Shown here: piece after piece, positions 27,879-37,032 of the stretch
Numbering within the stretch: position 1 is the first letter of the stretch
Layout of the letters: each line of letters begins with the position of its first letter
Assembly (NCBI RefSeq): GCF_014697425.1
Contig: NZ_JACJRU010000005.1
Location: forward strand, 62,001 to 126,000
Length of the DNA stretch: 64,000 bases
Reading direction: 5' to 3'
From: Nostoc sp. FACHB-110
GTDB taxonomy: Bacteria; Cyanobacteriota; Cyanobacteriia; Cyanobacteriales; Nostocaceae
The notes under the pieces: generated by a model
The model's input: the letters and a program-made list of their open reading frames with translations, nothing else
What the model was told of the DNA's origin: nothing
The model's database searches: none
Position numbers and translations under genes: made by a program

Positions 27879-29219
27879 ATGAGTAATGTATCTCCTGCGT
27901 CTCTAACCTCAGTAAATTCTCAATTAAAGTTACTGGTTTTAAGTAACGGACATGGAGAAGATATGATTGCAGTGCGAGTTTTGCAAGCACTCCAGCAACA
28001 ATCAAACCCACCAGAGATTTTTGCTTTGCCATTGGTGGGGGAAGGACACGCTTATCAACACTTAGGTATTCCCCTGATTGGTGCGGTACAGGCAATGCCT
28101 TCTGGTGGGTTTATTTATATGGATAACCGCCAACTCATGCGAGATGTCCGTGGTGGTTTGGTACAACTGACTCTTAGTCAAATTCAAGCTATGCGGCGTT
28201 GGGTGAAGTCCCAAACAAAATTAGGCAATCATACGGCGGTGTTAGCGGTGGGGGATATTGTACCACTGTTGTTTGCATTTTTTAGTGGTACAGACTATGC
28301 TTTCGTCGGCACAGCGAAATCAGAATACTATGTGCGAAATGAAGCGGGATTATTACCACGCCAGTCAAAATCTGCGCGCTGGGAAAATTTCTCTGGTTCC
28401 ATTTACCATCCTTGGGAACGCTGGTTGATGGGTAGTCGCCGTTGTCGGGCGGTGTTTCCTCGGGATAGTTTGACGACAGAAATTCTGCAACAATGGCCAA
28501 TTCCTGCCTTTGATGTGGGGAACCCGATGATGGATGGTTTGACACCTAGTTTTCTCAAGCCACAATTTTATACGGCTGATTTCCAAAAACAAGAGTTGAG
28601 GCGGCCTTTGGTGGTGACATTGCTACCTGGTTCTCGGCCACCAGAGGCTTACGAAAATTGGCAAGTTATTATGCAGGCGGTATCTGCGTTGTTAGCTGAT
28701 TTTACCGAGCGAGATAGTATCGTATTTTTAGGTGCGATCGCGTCTAGTCTCGATATCACCCAATTTTCCCCAATTCTACACGCCCAAGGATGGCAACTCC
28801 ATACAGAATCACCCATTTCTTTACCTGACAACCATGTAGCAATATTCAAGCAAAGAAACACATATTTGCTGCTTTCACAACAAGCATATAACGATTGTTT
28901 ACACCTAGGAGATGTGGCGATCGCAATGGCAGGCACAGCTACAGAACAATTTGTGGGTTTAGGCAAGCCTGCGATTGCTATTTCTGGTCAAGGGCCACAA
29001 TACAATCCGGCTTTTGCCGAGGCCCAAAGCCGCCTTCTCGGAGACTCTTTGATTTTAATTGAGCAGCCAAACCAAATAGCGAAGGTGATGCGATCGCTGC
29101 TAAATCATCCTGACAGGTTACAAATTATTGCTGAAAATGGTTTACGTCGTATGGGTAAACCCGGTGCTGCACAACGCATTGCTGAATGCTTACTAGAAAG
29201 TATGAAGTATGAAGGATGA
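27879..29219 (+). CDS. Lipid-A-disaccharide synthase-related protein (LpxB-like)
   Basis: 446 residues with glycosyltransferase-B character: N-terminal LLVLSNGHGEDMIAVRVLQA, central VVTLLPGSRPPEAYENW and the C-terminal donor-binding segment AIAMAGTATEQFVGLGKPAI. It matches the conserved cyanobacterial LpxB-related family rather than LpxB itself, so its acceptor and product are unproven. Residue composition and length are normal for that family. Placed next to an Omp85 gene, it suggests an envelope lipid or glycan role. The ATG follows a short non-coding spacer; an unrelated open frame on the opposite strand overlaps its 5' end. Confidence 0.9.
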   Translation: MSNVSPASLTSVNSQLKLLVLSNGHGEDMIAVRVLQALQQQSNPPEIFALPLVGEGHAYQHLGIPLIGAVQAMPSGGFIYMDNRQLMRDVRGGLVQLTLSQIQAMRRWVKSQTKLGNHTAVLAVGDIVPLLFAFFSGTDYAFVGTAKSEYYVRNEAGLLPRQSKSARWENFSGSIYHPWERWLMGSRRCRAVFPRDSLTTEILQQWPIPAFDVGNPMMDGLTPSFLKPQFYTADFQKQELRRPLVVTLLPGSRPPEAYENWQVIMQAVSALLADFTERDSIVFLGAIASSLDITQFSPILHAQGWQLHTESPISLPDNHVAIFKQRNTYLLLSQQAYNDCLHLGDVAIAMAGTATEQFVGLGKPAIAISGQGPQYNPAFAEAQSRLLGDSLILIEQPNQIAKVMRSLLNHPDRLQIIAENGLRRMGKPGAAQRIAECLLESMKYEG

Positions 29220-29301
29220 AGTATGAAATATGAAGTGTCTATTTCAAACTGACCTTGGGGTTTTGCTGTGAAATACAGTCTTCAGCCTCCAATCTTCATC
29301 A

Positions 29302-30024
29302 TCATGCAACTAATCCAGAACGTAATGCCCGGACAGCAGCTTGGGTACGGTCATCGGCGCAGAGTTTGTTTAAGATGTTGCGTACGTGGGTTTTGACTGT
29401 GCCTACGGTGATGTAGAGTTTTTCGGCAATTTGGCCATTGCTGCATCCGGCGACGATTAATTCGAGAATTTCTAATTCCCGTTGCGTCAGGGGATAGGTT
29501 TCTAAGACTTGTTCGTATTCTGTGGCTAAGGCTTCGATTTTTACGGTCTTTGGCTTGTCGCTACCTGCAACTTCACCGGGAATACCTTGGCGCATTTTGC
29601 GTAATACTACATTAGCGATCGCTGGATCAATCCAAGAATTCCCGCCGAAGGTTGCTTGTATTGCTTCTGTTAACTTGCTGATGCTGGTTTCTTTCATGTA
29701 ATAAGAGTCTGCACCTGCGGCGAAAGCAGCTAATACAGCATCTTCTGTATGATCCATTGTCAAAATCAGGATTTTGGTTGCAGATTGCCCTGACTCTGCT
29801 TGATAGCGTCGAAACTTGCGGGTGAGTTCAATGCCATCCATATCCGGCAAGCCGATATCTACCACCGCTACATCTGGCTTTGCTGTCTCTAACAGTTTCA
29901 ACCCTTGAGTGGCATTGGCGGCTTCACCAATTACTTTCAAACCACTGTGAGCCTGTAATGCTGCTTTCAGACCCATTCTGGTTAAATCATGATCCTCAAT
30001 TAAAATAATGCTTATTTCGTTCAT
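29302..30024 (-). CDS. NarL/LuxR-type response regulator
   Basis: 240 residues: receiver domain (1-125) with acidic E10-D11, phospho-acceptor D56 in VVDIGLPDMDG and conserved Lys in SYYMKETS, then a LuxR helix-turn-helix at about 172-236 (LTQRELEILELIVAGCSNGQ, TVGTVKTHVRNILNKL). It should bind DNA when phosphorylated. It is divergent from the PAS histidine kinase at 30320, with a 295-bp shared upstream region, making that kinase a candidate partner. Confidence 0.95.
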   Translation of the reverse strand: MNEISIILIEDHDLTRMGLKAALQAHSGLKVIGEAANATQGLKLLETAKPDVAVVDIGLPDMDGIELTRKFRRYQAESGQSATKILILTMDHTEDAVLAAFAAGADSYYMKETSISKLTEAIQATFGGNSWIDPAIANVVLRKMRQGIPGEVAGSDKPKTVKIEALATEYEQVLETYPLTQRELEILELIVAGCSNGQIAEKLYITVGTVKTHVRNILNKLCADDRTQAAVRALRSGLVA

Positions 30025-30319
30025 TGCTTAACTCTCTCTTCTTTGATTGCGCTGTTGAAAGTCTGCGCTTTTGTCAACTAATTTATTTAATTTACCAAAC
30101 CAAAGATAGATGATATGACAATAATGTTGCATCCACCGATAGAAGTAGGAATTTGAATTGTTTTTAAATGGATAGATGTAAAAATCTAGCCCCGGATATA
30201 TGGCTATCTTACAATAAAATATGAAATATTTGTCACAAATATTGAATTATGTCATTAGTTGAGGAGTTGTAACCTATCGCAATAATTAAAATAATTTGAA
30301 AGCTTAAAAGCTGCAAAAA

Positions 30320-31867
30320 ATGAACAAATCACAACAAATTGAAATTATTCTCGGAGAACCTCAAGCAATTACCAAAGCTATCTTTAATCAAGGGATTAAA
30401 TTCATTGGATTAATGCAACCAGATGGAAATCTTCTAGAAATTAATAACTCAGCATTAAATTTTAGTGGACTTAATAGTAGTGAAGTAATTGGTCGTCCAT
30501 TGTGGTCAGCTTGGCGATGGCGGAACTCAAAGCTTACCCAAAAAAAATTGCAAGCAGCTATTTACCGTGCAGCAGCAGGTGAATGCGTAGATTCTCAAGT
30601 TGAAATTTTAGGCAATGGCGATCGCTCTTTGACCTGTGAATTCTTGATTAAACCCATCAGGAATCAACAAGGCAAGGTGATTTTTTTAATCTTAGAAGGT
30701 CACAGCCTTGCTGAAGCAGACCCTGGTGTGGTTGAAGATATTGCTACTATCTTTGATAGTGAAGCTAGATTCCGCATCATGGTTGATCAAGCTCCGGTGA
30801 TGATTTGGATGTCTGGTGTAGATAAATTATTTAATTTTTTTAATAAAAGCTGGTTAGAATTTACTGGTCGCACCATTGTACAAGAGTTTGGTCATGGTTG
30901 GACAGAAGCTGTACATCCTGAAGATGTGGAGCAATGTATAAATACTTATACAGATGCTTTTGAGGCGAGATCGCCCTTTGCGATGGAGTATCGACTGCGG
31001 CGATTTGATGGCGAATATCGCTGGATTTTAGATAAAGGTACACCCCATTTTGCTAGTGATGGGATTTTTGCGGGGTTTATTGGTTCCTGTATTGATATTA
31101 GCGATCGCAAACAAACCGAATTAGCACTTCAACAACGCGCCGAAGAACTCACCAGATTAAACACTATCCTGACGCAAACTACAGCGATGTTACAAAAGCG
31201 CAATCAGGAATTAGATCAATTTGCCTATGTCACTTCTCATGATTTAAAAGCCCCCCTGCGCGCGATTGCGAGTATTTCCGAATGGTTAGAAGAAGACTTA
31301 GCCGGTCAACTTTCGCCAGAAAACCAGCATCAGCTAAACTTATTGCGCGGTCGAGTACATCGGATGGAAGGGCTGATTAATGGCTTATTAGAATACTCGC
31401 GTGTTGGACAAATTCATACAGATTTATCTGTAGTTAATCTCCAAGAGTTGTTACAAGAAGTCATTGATTCCTTAGAACGCCCCTTAAGTTTTCAGATGAA
31501 AGTGGCAGAGGGAATGCCTACTTTCACAACCAAGCGAATTCCTTTACAACAAGTATTTACAAATTTGATCGAAAACGCTATCAAACATCACTCCCGCCCT
31601 GATGGCCAAGTCACAATTTCTGTCCAAGAGCAAGGGAGATACTACAAATTTACGGTTGCGGATGATGGCCCTGGCATATCCCAAGAGTATCACCACAAAA
31701 TATTTAGCATTTTTCAAACTTTAGAAGCACGCGATCGCAAGGAAAGTACTGGTATTGGTTTAGCGATCGTCAAGAAAATTGTCGAGACTGAAGGGGGGAC
31801 GATTCATCTTGATTCTCAAGTCGGAGTGGGCAGCAGCTTTTACTTTACTTGGCCTAAACAATTCTAG
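30320..31867 (+). CDS. PAS-domain sensor histidine kinase
   Basis: 515 residues, soluble (no membrane helices). Two PAS domains are seen: about 22-130 (IKFIGLMQPDGNLLEINNSA) and about 150-268 (PVMIWMSGVDKLFNFFNKSW ... FDGEYRWILDKGTPHF, with PAC). A short coiled coil leads to HisKA with H307 in SHDLKAPLRAI, as in phytochrome-type kinases, and a full ATPase domain (N-box NLIENAIKHH, G1 ADDGPGIS, G2 STGIGLAIVKK). It heads a run of signalling genes (to 35308) and could phosphorylate the Rcp1-like receiver 270 bp downstream or the divergent LuxR regulator. Confidence 0.94.
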   Translation: MNKSQQIEIILGEPQAITKAIFNQGIKFIGLMQPDGNLLEINNSALNFSGLNSSEVIGRPLWSAWRWRNSKLTQKKLQAAIYRAAAGECVDSQVEILGNGDRSLTCEFLIKPIRNQQGKVIFLILEGHSLAEADPGVVEDIATIFDSEARFRIMVDQAPVMIWMSGVDKLFNFFNKSWLEFTGRTIVQEFGHGWTEAVHPEDVEQCINTYTDAFEARSPFAMEYRLRRFDGEYRWILDKGTPHFASDGIFAGFIGSCIDISDRKQTELALQQRAEELTRLNTILTQTTAMLQKRNQELDQFAYVTSHDLKAPLRAIASISEWLEEDLAGQLSPENQHQLNLLRGRVHRMEGLINGLLEYSRVGQIHTDLSVVNLQELLQEVIDSLERPLSFQMKVAEGMPTFTTKRIPLQQVFTNLIENAIKHHSRPDGQVTISVQEQGRYYKFTVADDGPGISQEYHHKIFSIFQTLEARDRKESTGIGLAIVKKIVETEGGTIHLDSQVGVGSSFYFTWPKQF

Positions 31868-31941
31868 CGTTACACCGCTCCAGCCTATGATACAAGATAC
31901 GTGCCTATAACTCTCACTAATGACTGAGGACAGGGATTACT

Positions 31942-31968
31942 AAGCTCATTTACAATCATAGTGAGCTT
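31942..31968. terminator. Hairpin after the PAS kinase
   Basis: AAGCTCAtt / agTGAGCTT stem (31942-31950 and 31960-31968), about 75 bases after the kinase stop. There is no U-tract, so termination is only a possibility. Confidence 0.35.
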
Positions 31969-32137
31969 GGGAAGCCTCTGGCTTTAACTTTACTATGTAG
32001 TTATTACCTAAATATTATGTTGTTAATAACGGATTATAAATGAATAATAAGTAATTAACAACTAATAATCTATTTTATTTTAATAATTGAATTTGAGAAA
32101 GAAATTTTAAAAAAACTAAACTATTTAATTGACAAAG

Positions 32138-32569
32138 ATGCTAGAAAGACTGATTAACATACTACTTGTGGAGGATGATGAAGTTGATATTATGAATGTC
32201 AAACGGGCGTTCAAGAAAGTCAATATTACTAACCCACTTTATCTAGCTAGCAATGGCATTGAAGCATTAGCAATGTTGCGGAGCCAGAATCATCAACCCC
32301 CCAAAGTTCCACCAGAACGGCGGTTAATTTTATTAGATTTAAATATGCCAAAAATGGGCGGCATTGAATTCCTGCAAGAATTACGCGCCGATCCCAAATT
32401 GCGCGCCACTCCGGTAGTTGTGATGACAACTTCCAACCAAGACCAAGATAGAGTAGAAGCTTATAACTTAAATGTTGCTGGCTACATCCTCAAACCCGTA
32501 ACATTTAATAGTTTTGTGGAAATGATGGCCACACTAAATAAATATTGGCTATTGTGTGAAATTCCCTAA
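32138..32569 (+). CDS. Rcp1-like single-domain response regulator
   Basis: 143 residues from ATG 32138; a TTG at 32129 would add three residues. Receiver of the Rcp1 type, the partners of cyanobacterial phytochromes: start INILLVEDDEVDIMNVKRAF, phospho-acceptor D67 in LLDLNMPKMGG, the conserved VVMTTS and the Lys in GYILKPVTF, plus the Rcp1-like C-terminal FVEMMATLNKYW. It has no output domain and would relay phosphate. The phytochrome-like kinase gene upstream is the natural donor. Confidence 0.94.
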   Translation: MLERLINILLVEDDEVDIMNVKRAFKKVNITNPLYLASNGIEALAMLRSQNHQPPKVPPERRLILLDLNMPKMGGIEFLQELRADPKLRATPVVVMTTSNQDQDRVEAYNLNVAGYILKPVTFNSFVEMMATLNKYWLLCEIP

Positions 32570-32822
32570 AATCGCCAAACTATAACTTCATCAACATATA
32601 TTAACAGTCAGTGGGGAGATAAAGATAAATGCACCTCATAAAATTTAAAAATAAAAATTGGATGAAAATCCATATATAATATTTAATACTGTTATTAAAA
32701 TCTGTTAACTTTAAAATTAATCAATTCCTAACTCTATCTCAAATCTAAAATTGTTTAGTTGGATAGTCTAAAAATAGAAATGATACACATCAACCCGCAT
32801 AGGACAGTGAAAAGAAAAGCAG

Positions 32823-34157
32823 ATGGAAGAGACCTTAAGAATTTTGGTTGTAGACGATGACGACGTAGACCGGATGGCAGTCCGTCGAGCCTTGGCTCAA
32901 GCAGGTGTCAAAATGGAACTGTCTGAGGCTGGTAATGGAAATGAGGCACTATTAGCTGTGCAGCATACCACCTATGACTGTATTTTTTTAGATTATCGCT
33001 TACCAGATCAAGATGGTTTGACACTGATCAACAGGCTACGTGCATCAGAAATCAAAGTTCCTTTAGTCGTTCTTACCTCGCAAGGCGATGAACAAATTGC
33101 GGTCGAGTTGATGAAAGCAGGTGCTACAGATTATCTTGCCAAATCTCGCGTATCTTCAGAAGCATTAGCGCAGATTTTACGCAATGCCATCAGAGTACAC
33201 CGCGCCGAAATGCAAGCTACACTGGCACTTCAGCAATTAAAAGAAAGCCACGAGCAACTAATTCGCAAAAATCAAGAATTAGAAAAACAACGTCAACAAA
33301 TTCAACTCCAAAATTTAAAGTTATTAGAAGCATCTAGATTAAAATCGCAATTTTTGGCTACGATGTCCCATGAATTGCGAACTCCGATGAATGCCATTAT
33401 TGGGTTTTCGCAAATATTATTGCGTCCAAAATTTGGACATTTGACCGAACAGCAAACCGACATGGTAGAAAGGATTTTAAATAACGGTAAGCACTTGCTG
33501 ATGTTATTAAATGAAGTGTTAGATTTTTCTAAATTAGAAGCAGGAAGACTAGAATTAAAACCAGAATTATTTGACTTAACAACAGTAGTCAATACGACTG
33601 TTGGCGAAATGAATTCGTTAGCAGAAGCGAAAAAAATTACTTTAGAATTAGATATTCAATTACAAAATACTTGGGTATTTAATGACCCAGTACGAATCCG
33701 GCAAATTTTAATTAACTTGTTATCAAATGCGATTAAATTTACAGAAACAGGTGGGGTCTGGGTAGAAATTCAGGAAATATCAGATAATGTTATTGTGATC
33801 GCTGTCCGTGATACAGGTATTGGCATATCCGCTAAAGATTCTAAACATATATTTGAAGCTTTTCGTCAAGTTGATCAAACCCTCACGCGTAAATATGCAG
33901 GTACAGGATTGGGTTTGGCAATCATTGATTCTTTGGTGCGAATGATGAATGGCAAAATATTTTTGGAAAGTCAGTTAGGCATCGGTTCTCTGTTCCGCAT
34001 TGAACTACCAAGACAAATATCACCCAAAAGCGGAGCCGGAAAAATCCCGGCTTTAAACATGGATGGAGAAAATATTTTTTTCTCGGCTCATAACCCTCAT
34101 CATTCATCCTCTCCGCCGCGCCGAGCTTCAATAAGACATACAAACTTAAAACTATAA
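32823..34157 (+). CDS. Receiver-first hybrid histidine kinase
   Basis: 444 residues. Receiver at 1-125 (acid cluster D11-D14, D57 in FLDYRLPDQDG, K107), a coiled coil at about 130-172, then HisKA with H183 in MSHELRTPMNAI and the ATPase domain (NLLSNAIKF, VRDTGIGIS, GTGLGLAI). The last 45 residues are a Ser/His-rich unstructured tail. There are no membrane helices. Receiver-first kinases are usually switched by an upstream kinase, so this protein probably acts in the middle of a relay with its neighbours. The start follows a run of A/G-rich leader bases; the 23-bp gap to the next gene suggests coupling. Confidence 0.94.
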   Translation: MEETLRILVVDDDDVDRMAVRRALAQAGVKMELSEAGNGNEALLAVQHTTYDCIFLDYRLPDQDGLTLINRLRASEIKVPLVVLTSQGDEQIAVELMKAGATDYLAKSRVSSEALAQILRNAIRVHRAEMQATLALQQLKESHEQLIRKNQELEKQRQQIQLQNLKLLEASRLKSQFLATMSHELRTPMNAIIGFSQILLRPKFGHLTEQQTDMVERILNNGKHLLMLLNEVLDFSKLEAGRLELKPELFDLTTVVNTTVGEMNSLAEAKKITLELDIQLQNTWVFNDPVRIRQILINLLSNAIKFTETGGVWVEIQEISDNVIVIAVRDTGIGISAKDSKHIFEAFRQVDQTLTRKYAGTGLGLAIIDSLVRMMNGKIFLESQLGIGSLFRIELPRQISPKSGAGKIPALNMDGENIFFSAHNPHHSSSPPRRASIRHTNLKL

Positions 34158-34180
34158 ATTAGGATCTAAATTAATCAATC

Positions 34181-35308
34181 ATGTCTGTAGTGGAACAATC
34201 TAACAAGGGTAAAATTCTGGCTGTCGATGACACTAGAGATAATCTCATTTTGGTGCAAACGATTCTAGAAAGTGAAGACTATGAGGTTGATATTGTCTCA
34301 GATGGCATCTCAGCTTTGAAATATGTTGAACAAACCCCACCGGATTTAATTCTGCTGGATGTGATGATGCCGGGAATGGATGGTTATGAAGTCACAAATC
34401 GCATTCGCAAAAACCCTGCTTTTCTGAAAAACTATATTCCCATTCTTTTAATTACAGCCTTTCATGAATCCAGTGTGGTGGAAGGATTAGATGCGGGTGC
34501 GGATGATTTTATTCGCAAACCATTCGATACAGATGAATTATTAGCGAGAGTGCGCTCGTTAATGCGGCTGAAAAAAAGTTTAGACGAACAACAAAAAATG
34601 GCTCGTCAACGAGAAGACTTTGTGTCTCGTCTGACTCATGATTTACGCACCCCCTTAGTTGCGGCTGATCGAATGCTGGGTTTGTTTCAACAAGAAACAT
34701 TTTGCAAAATTTCGCCCGAAATGAAACAAGCTATCTCAGTCATGATTCGCAGCAATCAAAACTTAATGCAGATGGTTAATACCTTGCTAGAAGTCTATCG
34801 GATGGAAGCTGGGAAAAAGACCTTTAATGATGAAGTCTGCAACTTACCAGAAATAGTTCAAGAAGTAGTCAGCGAACTCGCGCCACTAGCGAACGAGAAA
34901 AATTTAACAGTAAAAGTTGATACTAGCGGTTTAGAACCTAATCAAAAAGATCCTGGTTTTGTGATGGGTGATGCCTTAGAATTACGCCGAATTTTTAATA
35001 ACCTCTTGGGTAATGCCATCAAATTTACTGACACAGGCGGTATTACCATTCGCCTCACCGAAAACAACAATTCTTCAGAAAAAAACTGGGTGAAAATTGC
35101 TGTAGAAGATACTGGTTATGGCATTGCGCCTGAAGACCAAGCAACTATTTTTGAACGATTTCGTCAAGGCAGAAATAAACGCTCTGGTAGCGGCTTAGGA
35201 CTGCATTTATCCCATAGAATTGCTGAAGCCCACGGCGGGAATATTACTTTATCTTCGGAACTGGGTAAAGGTAGCGTGTTTACAGTCAAACTACCAAAAA
35301 ATATGTGA
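34181..35308 (+). CDS. Receiver-first hybrid histidine kinase
   Basis: 375 residues, the same plan as its upstream neighbour but shorter: receiver (1-125; D16-D17, D60 in LLDVMMPGMDG, K in FIRKPFDTDEL), a short linker helix, HisKA with H153 in LTHDLRTPLVA, and an ATPase domain with NLLGNAIKF, VEDTGYGIA and GSGLGLHLS. It starts 23 bp after the previous gene and is very likely cotranscribed. Input and target are unknown. Confidence 0.94.
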   Translation: MSVVEQSNKGKILAVDDTRDNLILVQTILESEDYEVDIVSDGISALKYVEQTPPDLILLDVMMPGMDGYEVTNRIRKNPAFLKNYIPILLITAFHESSVVEGLDAGADDFIRKPFDTDELLARVRSLMRLKKSLDEQQKMARQREDFVSRLTHDLRTPLVAADRMLGLFQQETFCKISPEMKQAISVMIRSNQNLMQMVNTLLEVYRMEAGKKTFNDEVCNLPEIVQEVVSELAPLANEKNLTVKVDTSGLEPNQKDPGFVMGDALELRRIFNNLLGNAIKFTDTGGITIRLTENNNSSEKNWVKIAVEDTGYGIAPEDQATIFERFRQGRNKRSGSGLGLHLSHRIAEAHGGNITLSSELGKGSVFTVKLPKNM

Positions 35309-35363
35309 CAGTATCCACGATTGTGAGTAAGCTGTTAAGCACTTAATTTGCTTGTTTAGACAG

Positions 35364-35446
35364 CATGGGAGCAGGGGAGAGGGTTTGAAGTTTTTACCAA
35401 CAATTCAAATTCTGCAACTTGAATGCACATCAGCTTAGAAGGTGAC
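35364..35446. repeat. Dispersed intergenic repeat, family D, copy 1
   Basis: Reads GGGAGCAGGGGAGAGGGTT followed by a conserved segment (GAAGTTTTTACCAACAATTC ... TGCACATCAGCT). The reverse complement of 45939-46020 matches along nearly the whole length. It lies just after the second hybrid kinase. Confidence 0.85.
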
Positions 35447-35549
35447 TAGAGTGAAGTTAAAAGTCAAAAGCTAAAGAACAAAAGTTAACTCCTGAAATTT
35501 CCAAGCTCAGTAGTGAATTTTTTACTGTTATCTTTTGCCTGACTAAACT

Positions 35550-36005
35550 TTAATCCTGACATAATCCATAACTAGAATAAGGCTCTAGTTTGCCGCATAA
35601 CAAACGGCGTACAACTGCTTCTAAATCTTCCAACAGAAATGGTTTACTAATATAGTCGTTAAAACCTGCTGTGAGAATTTGTTGTCTATCTTCTCGAGTT
35701 GCTAAAGCTGTTACAGCTAATACAGGAATGTGATGCGTGAGTGGTTCTCGCTTTAGATGACGTACAACATCAATGCCATTAAAAGTTGGTAATAAAATAT
35801 CTAACATAATTAGGTCTGGCTGATATTCTTTAGCAACCACAACAGTTGATTTACTGTCTGTTTGGCAGATGAATCTACAGCCGAGTGACTCCAGCGCATA
35901 ACTAATCAGCAAAAGATTATCATCGTTATCTTCCACCGCTAAAATTAACGGCTGCTGACAGTTTTGTTGCTTTGTATCATTGCTGAGGGAATGTGCTGTG
36001 TACAT
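35550..36005 (-). CDS. Stand-alone response regulator receiver
   Basis: 151 residues. Receiver of the CheY type: ILAVEDNDDNLLLISYAL, phospho-acceptor D69 in LIMLDILLPTFNG, VTALAT and K in DYISKPF. No output domain. It converges with the hybrid-kinase genes and is separated from them by a dispersed repeat. Receivers of this EDNDDN type often receive phosphate from hybrid kinases, so the neighbouring kinases are candidate donors. Confidence 0.92.
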   Translation of the reverse strand: MYTAHSLSNDTKQQNCQQPLILAVEDNDDNLLLISYALESLGCRFICQTDSKSTVVVAKEYQPDLIMLDILLPTFNGIDVVRHLKREPLTHHIPVLAVTALATREDRQQILTAGFNDYISKPFLLEDLEAVVRRLLCGKLEPYSSYGLCQD

Positions 36006-37032
36006 CTTTTTTCCATGAAAATCAATTGGGATTTATCGTCTTGTTTGCTTGTTGGCGATGGCAGACGAACTATCCCACAAGGGATAGGATGGAGCGAAAA
36101 AATTAGCGACTGTTTTGCGATTGCATCTTGGAATGTGGAAAAATTAAAACTTAACTTCATTGATTTAGCAGATACTTTTCGATTATACGCAAAATTACAG
36201 AATTTTTTTGGCAAAGGCTCATCCTCTATTCATCTAGGAAACCATCCGCTATGATCGTCTATATAGGGCGGCTGTTTCCGGAAAATGCCGAGCAAAGCTA
36301 ATAAGTATAAATGCTTGGTGAGGCTAAAAACGATCGCCAGCTATCAACTACAAAAATTTAAGTTTTATTAGCAAAAATGAAGTTGTAGAAACAACAAATT
36401 CAACTATTAATCTCTGGTCTTTGTAACGACAATTTATAATTGTGTTGTCATTGGAAAAGAAAAATCTATCCCAGGAGTATTATAATCAAGCTTTCTTTCT
36501 TCCCTAAGATAATTCTATCTGCTAAATGAGCTTATTTTCCAAGCCTTTGGGCAGATTTATCCGCCAGATTTAGTTATTAATTATTCATAAAAACAATCGC
36601 AGGTTTGCTAATTAAAACTTAATACACTGCTCATCCCGAGCATCTCAACTTTGGCAGTAAATAGATATTAGCCAAATCATGATAATTACCTAGGTAGCTT
36701 GGTAATTTTTCAGCTACCACTTTCACATTAGGTTCCTTTAGTAAAGAAATGTACGCGCTAGGAACACCAGAAATCTGATTACCGACGTTTTTCAGCCAAC
36801 TTTCGCTTATCCTTAAACCAGCGTGCTCCCGCTAATTTTCACTTCAGCCATATTTTGACTACAAAAAACCAGGAATTGACGCATCTGACGTTAAATACTA
36901 CAATGTAGTATAACAGAATTGTTGATATGGCAACTTCTATACAAGTAGTTTATAGTACAAGAAAACTTTTTAAACCTTCTGATCTCACCTCTTAGCCAAG
37001 CTGAACGAAACAACAGCCTGATACATACAAAT
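36006..37032. other. 1-kb non-coding region upstream of the AAA+ gene
   Basis: No credible gene; a 96-codon frame at 35964-36254 overlaps the response regulator start and has no family character. It contains the dyad AATTACC-N10-GGTAATT (36684-36707), an overlapping GGTAGCT / AGCTACC pair, the palindrome TACTACAATGTAGTA (36896-36910) and a GTAN8TAC match at 36945-36958. Confidence 0.65.
36945..36958. promoter_or_regulatory. NtcA-like site upstream of the AAA+ gene
   Basis: GTA-GTTTATAG-TAC matches the NtcA core, 75 bp before the AAA+ start. There is no well-placed TAN3T box, and about 16 such matches are expected by chance in 64 kb, so this is weak. Confidence 0.25.

Noticed and set aside
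27877..28095. 72-codon minus-strand frame opposite the LpxB-related gene start
   Set aside because: Antisense to a well-supported gene and without family features.
35964..36254. 96-codon plus-strand frame near the response regulator start
   Set aside because: Overlaps the start of a clear response-regulator gene on the other strand, no ribosome-binding site, no family similarity.
36945..36958. Second NtcA site as a firm call
   Set aside because: No TAN3T box at correct spacing, and many such matches are expected by chance; kept only as a low-confidence site.
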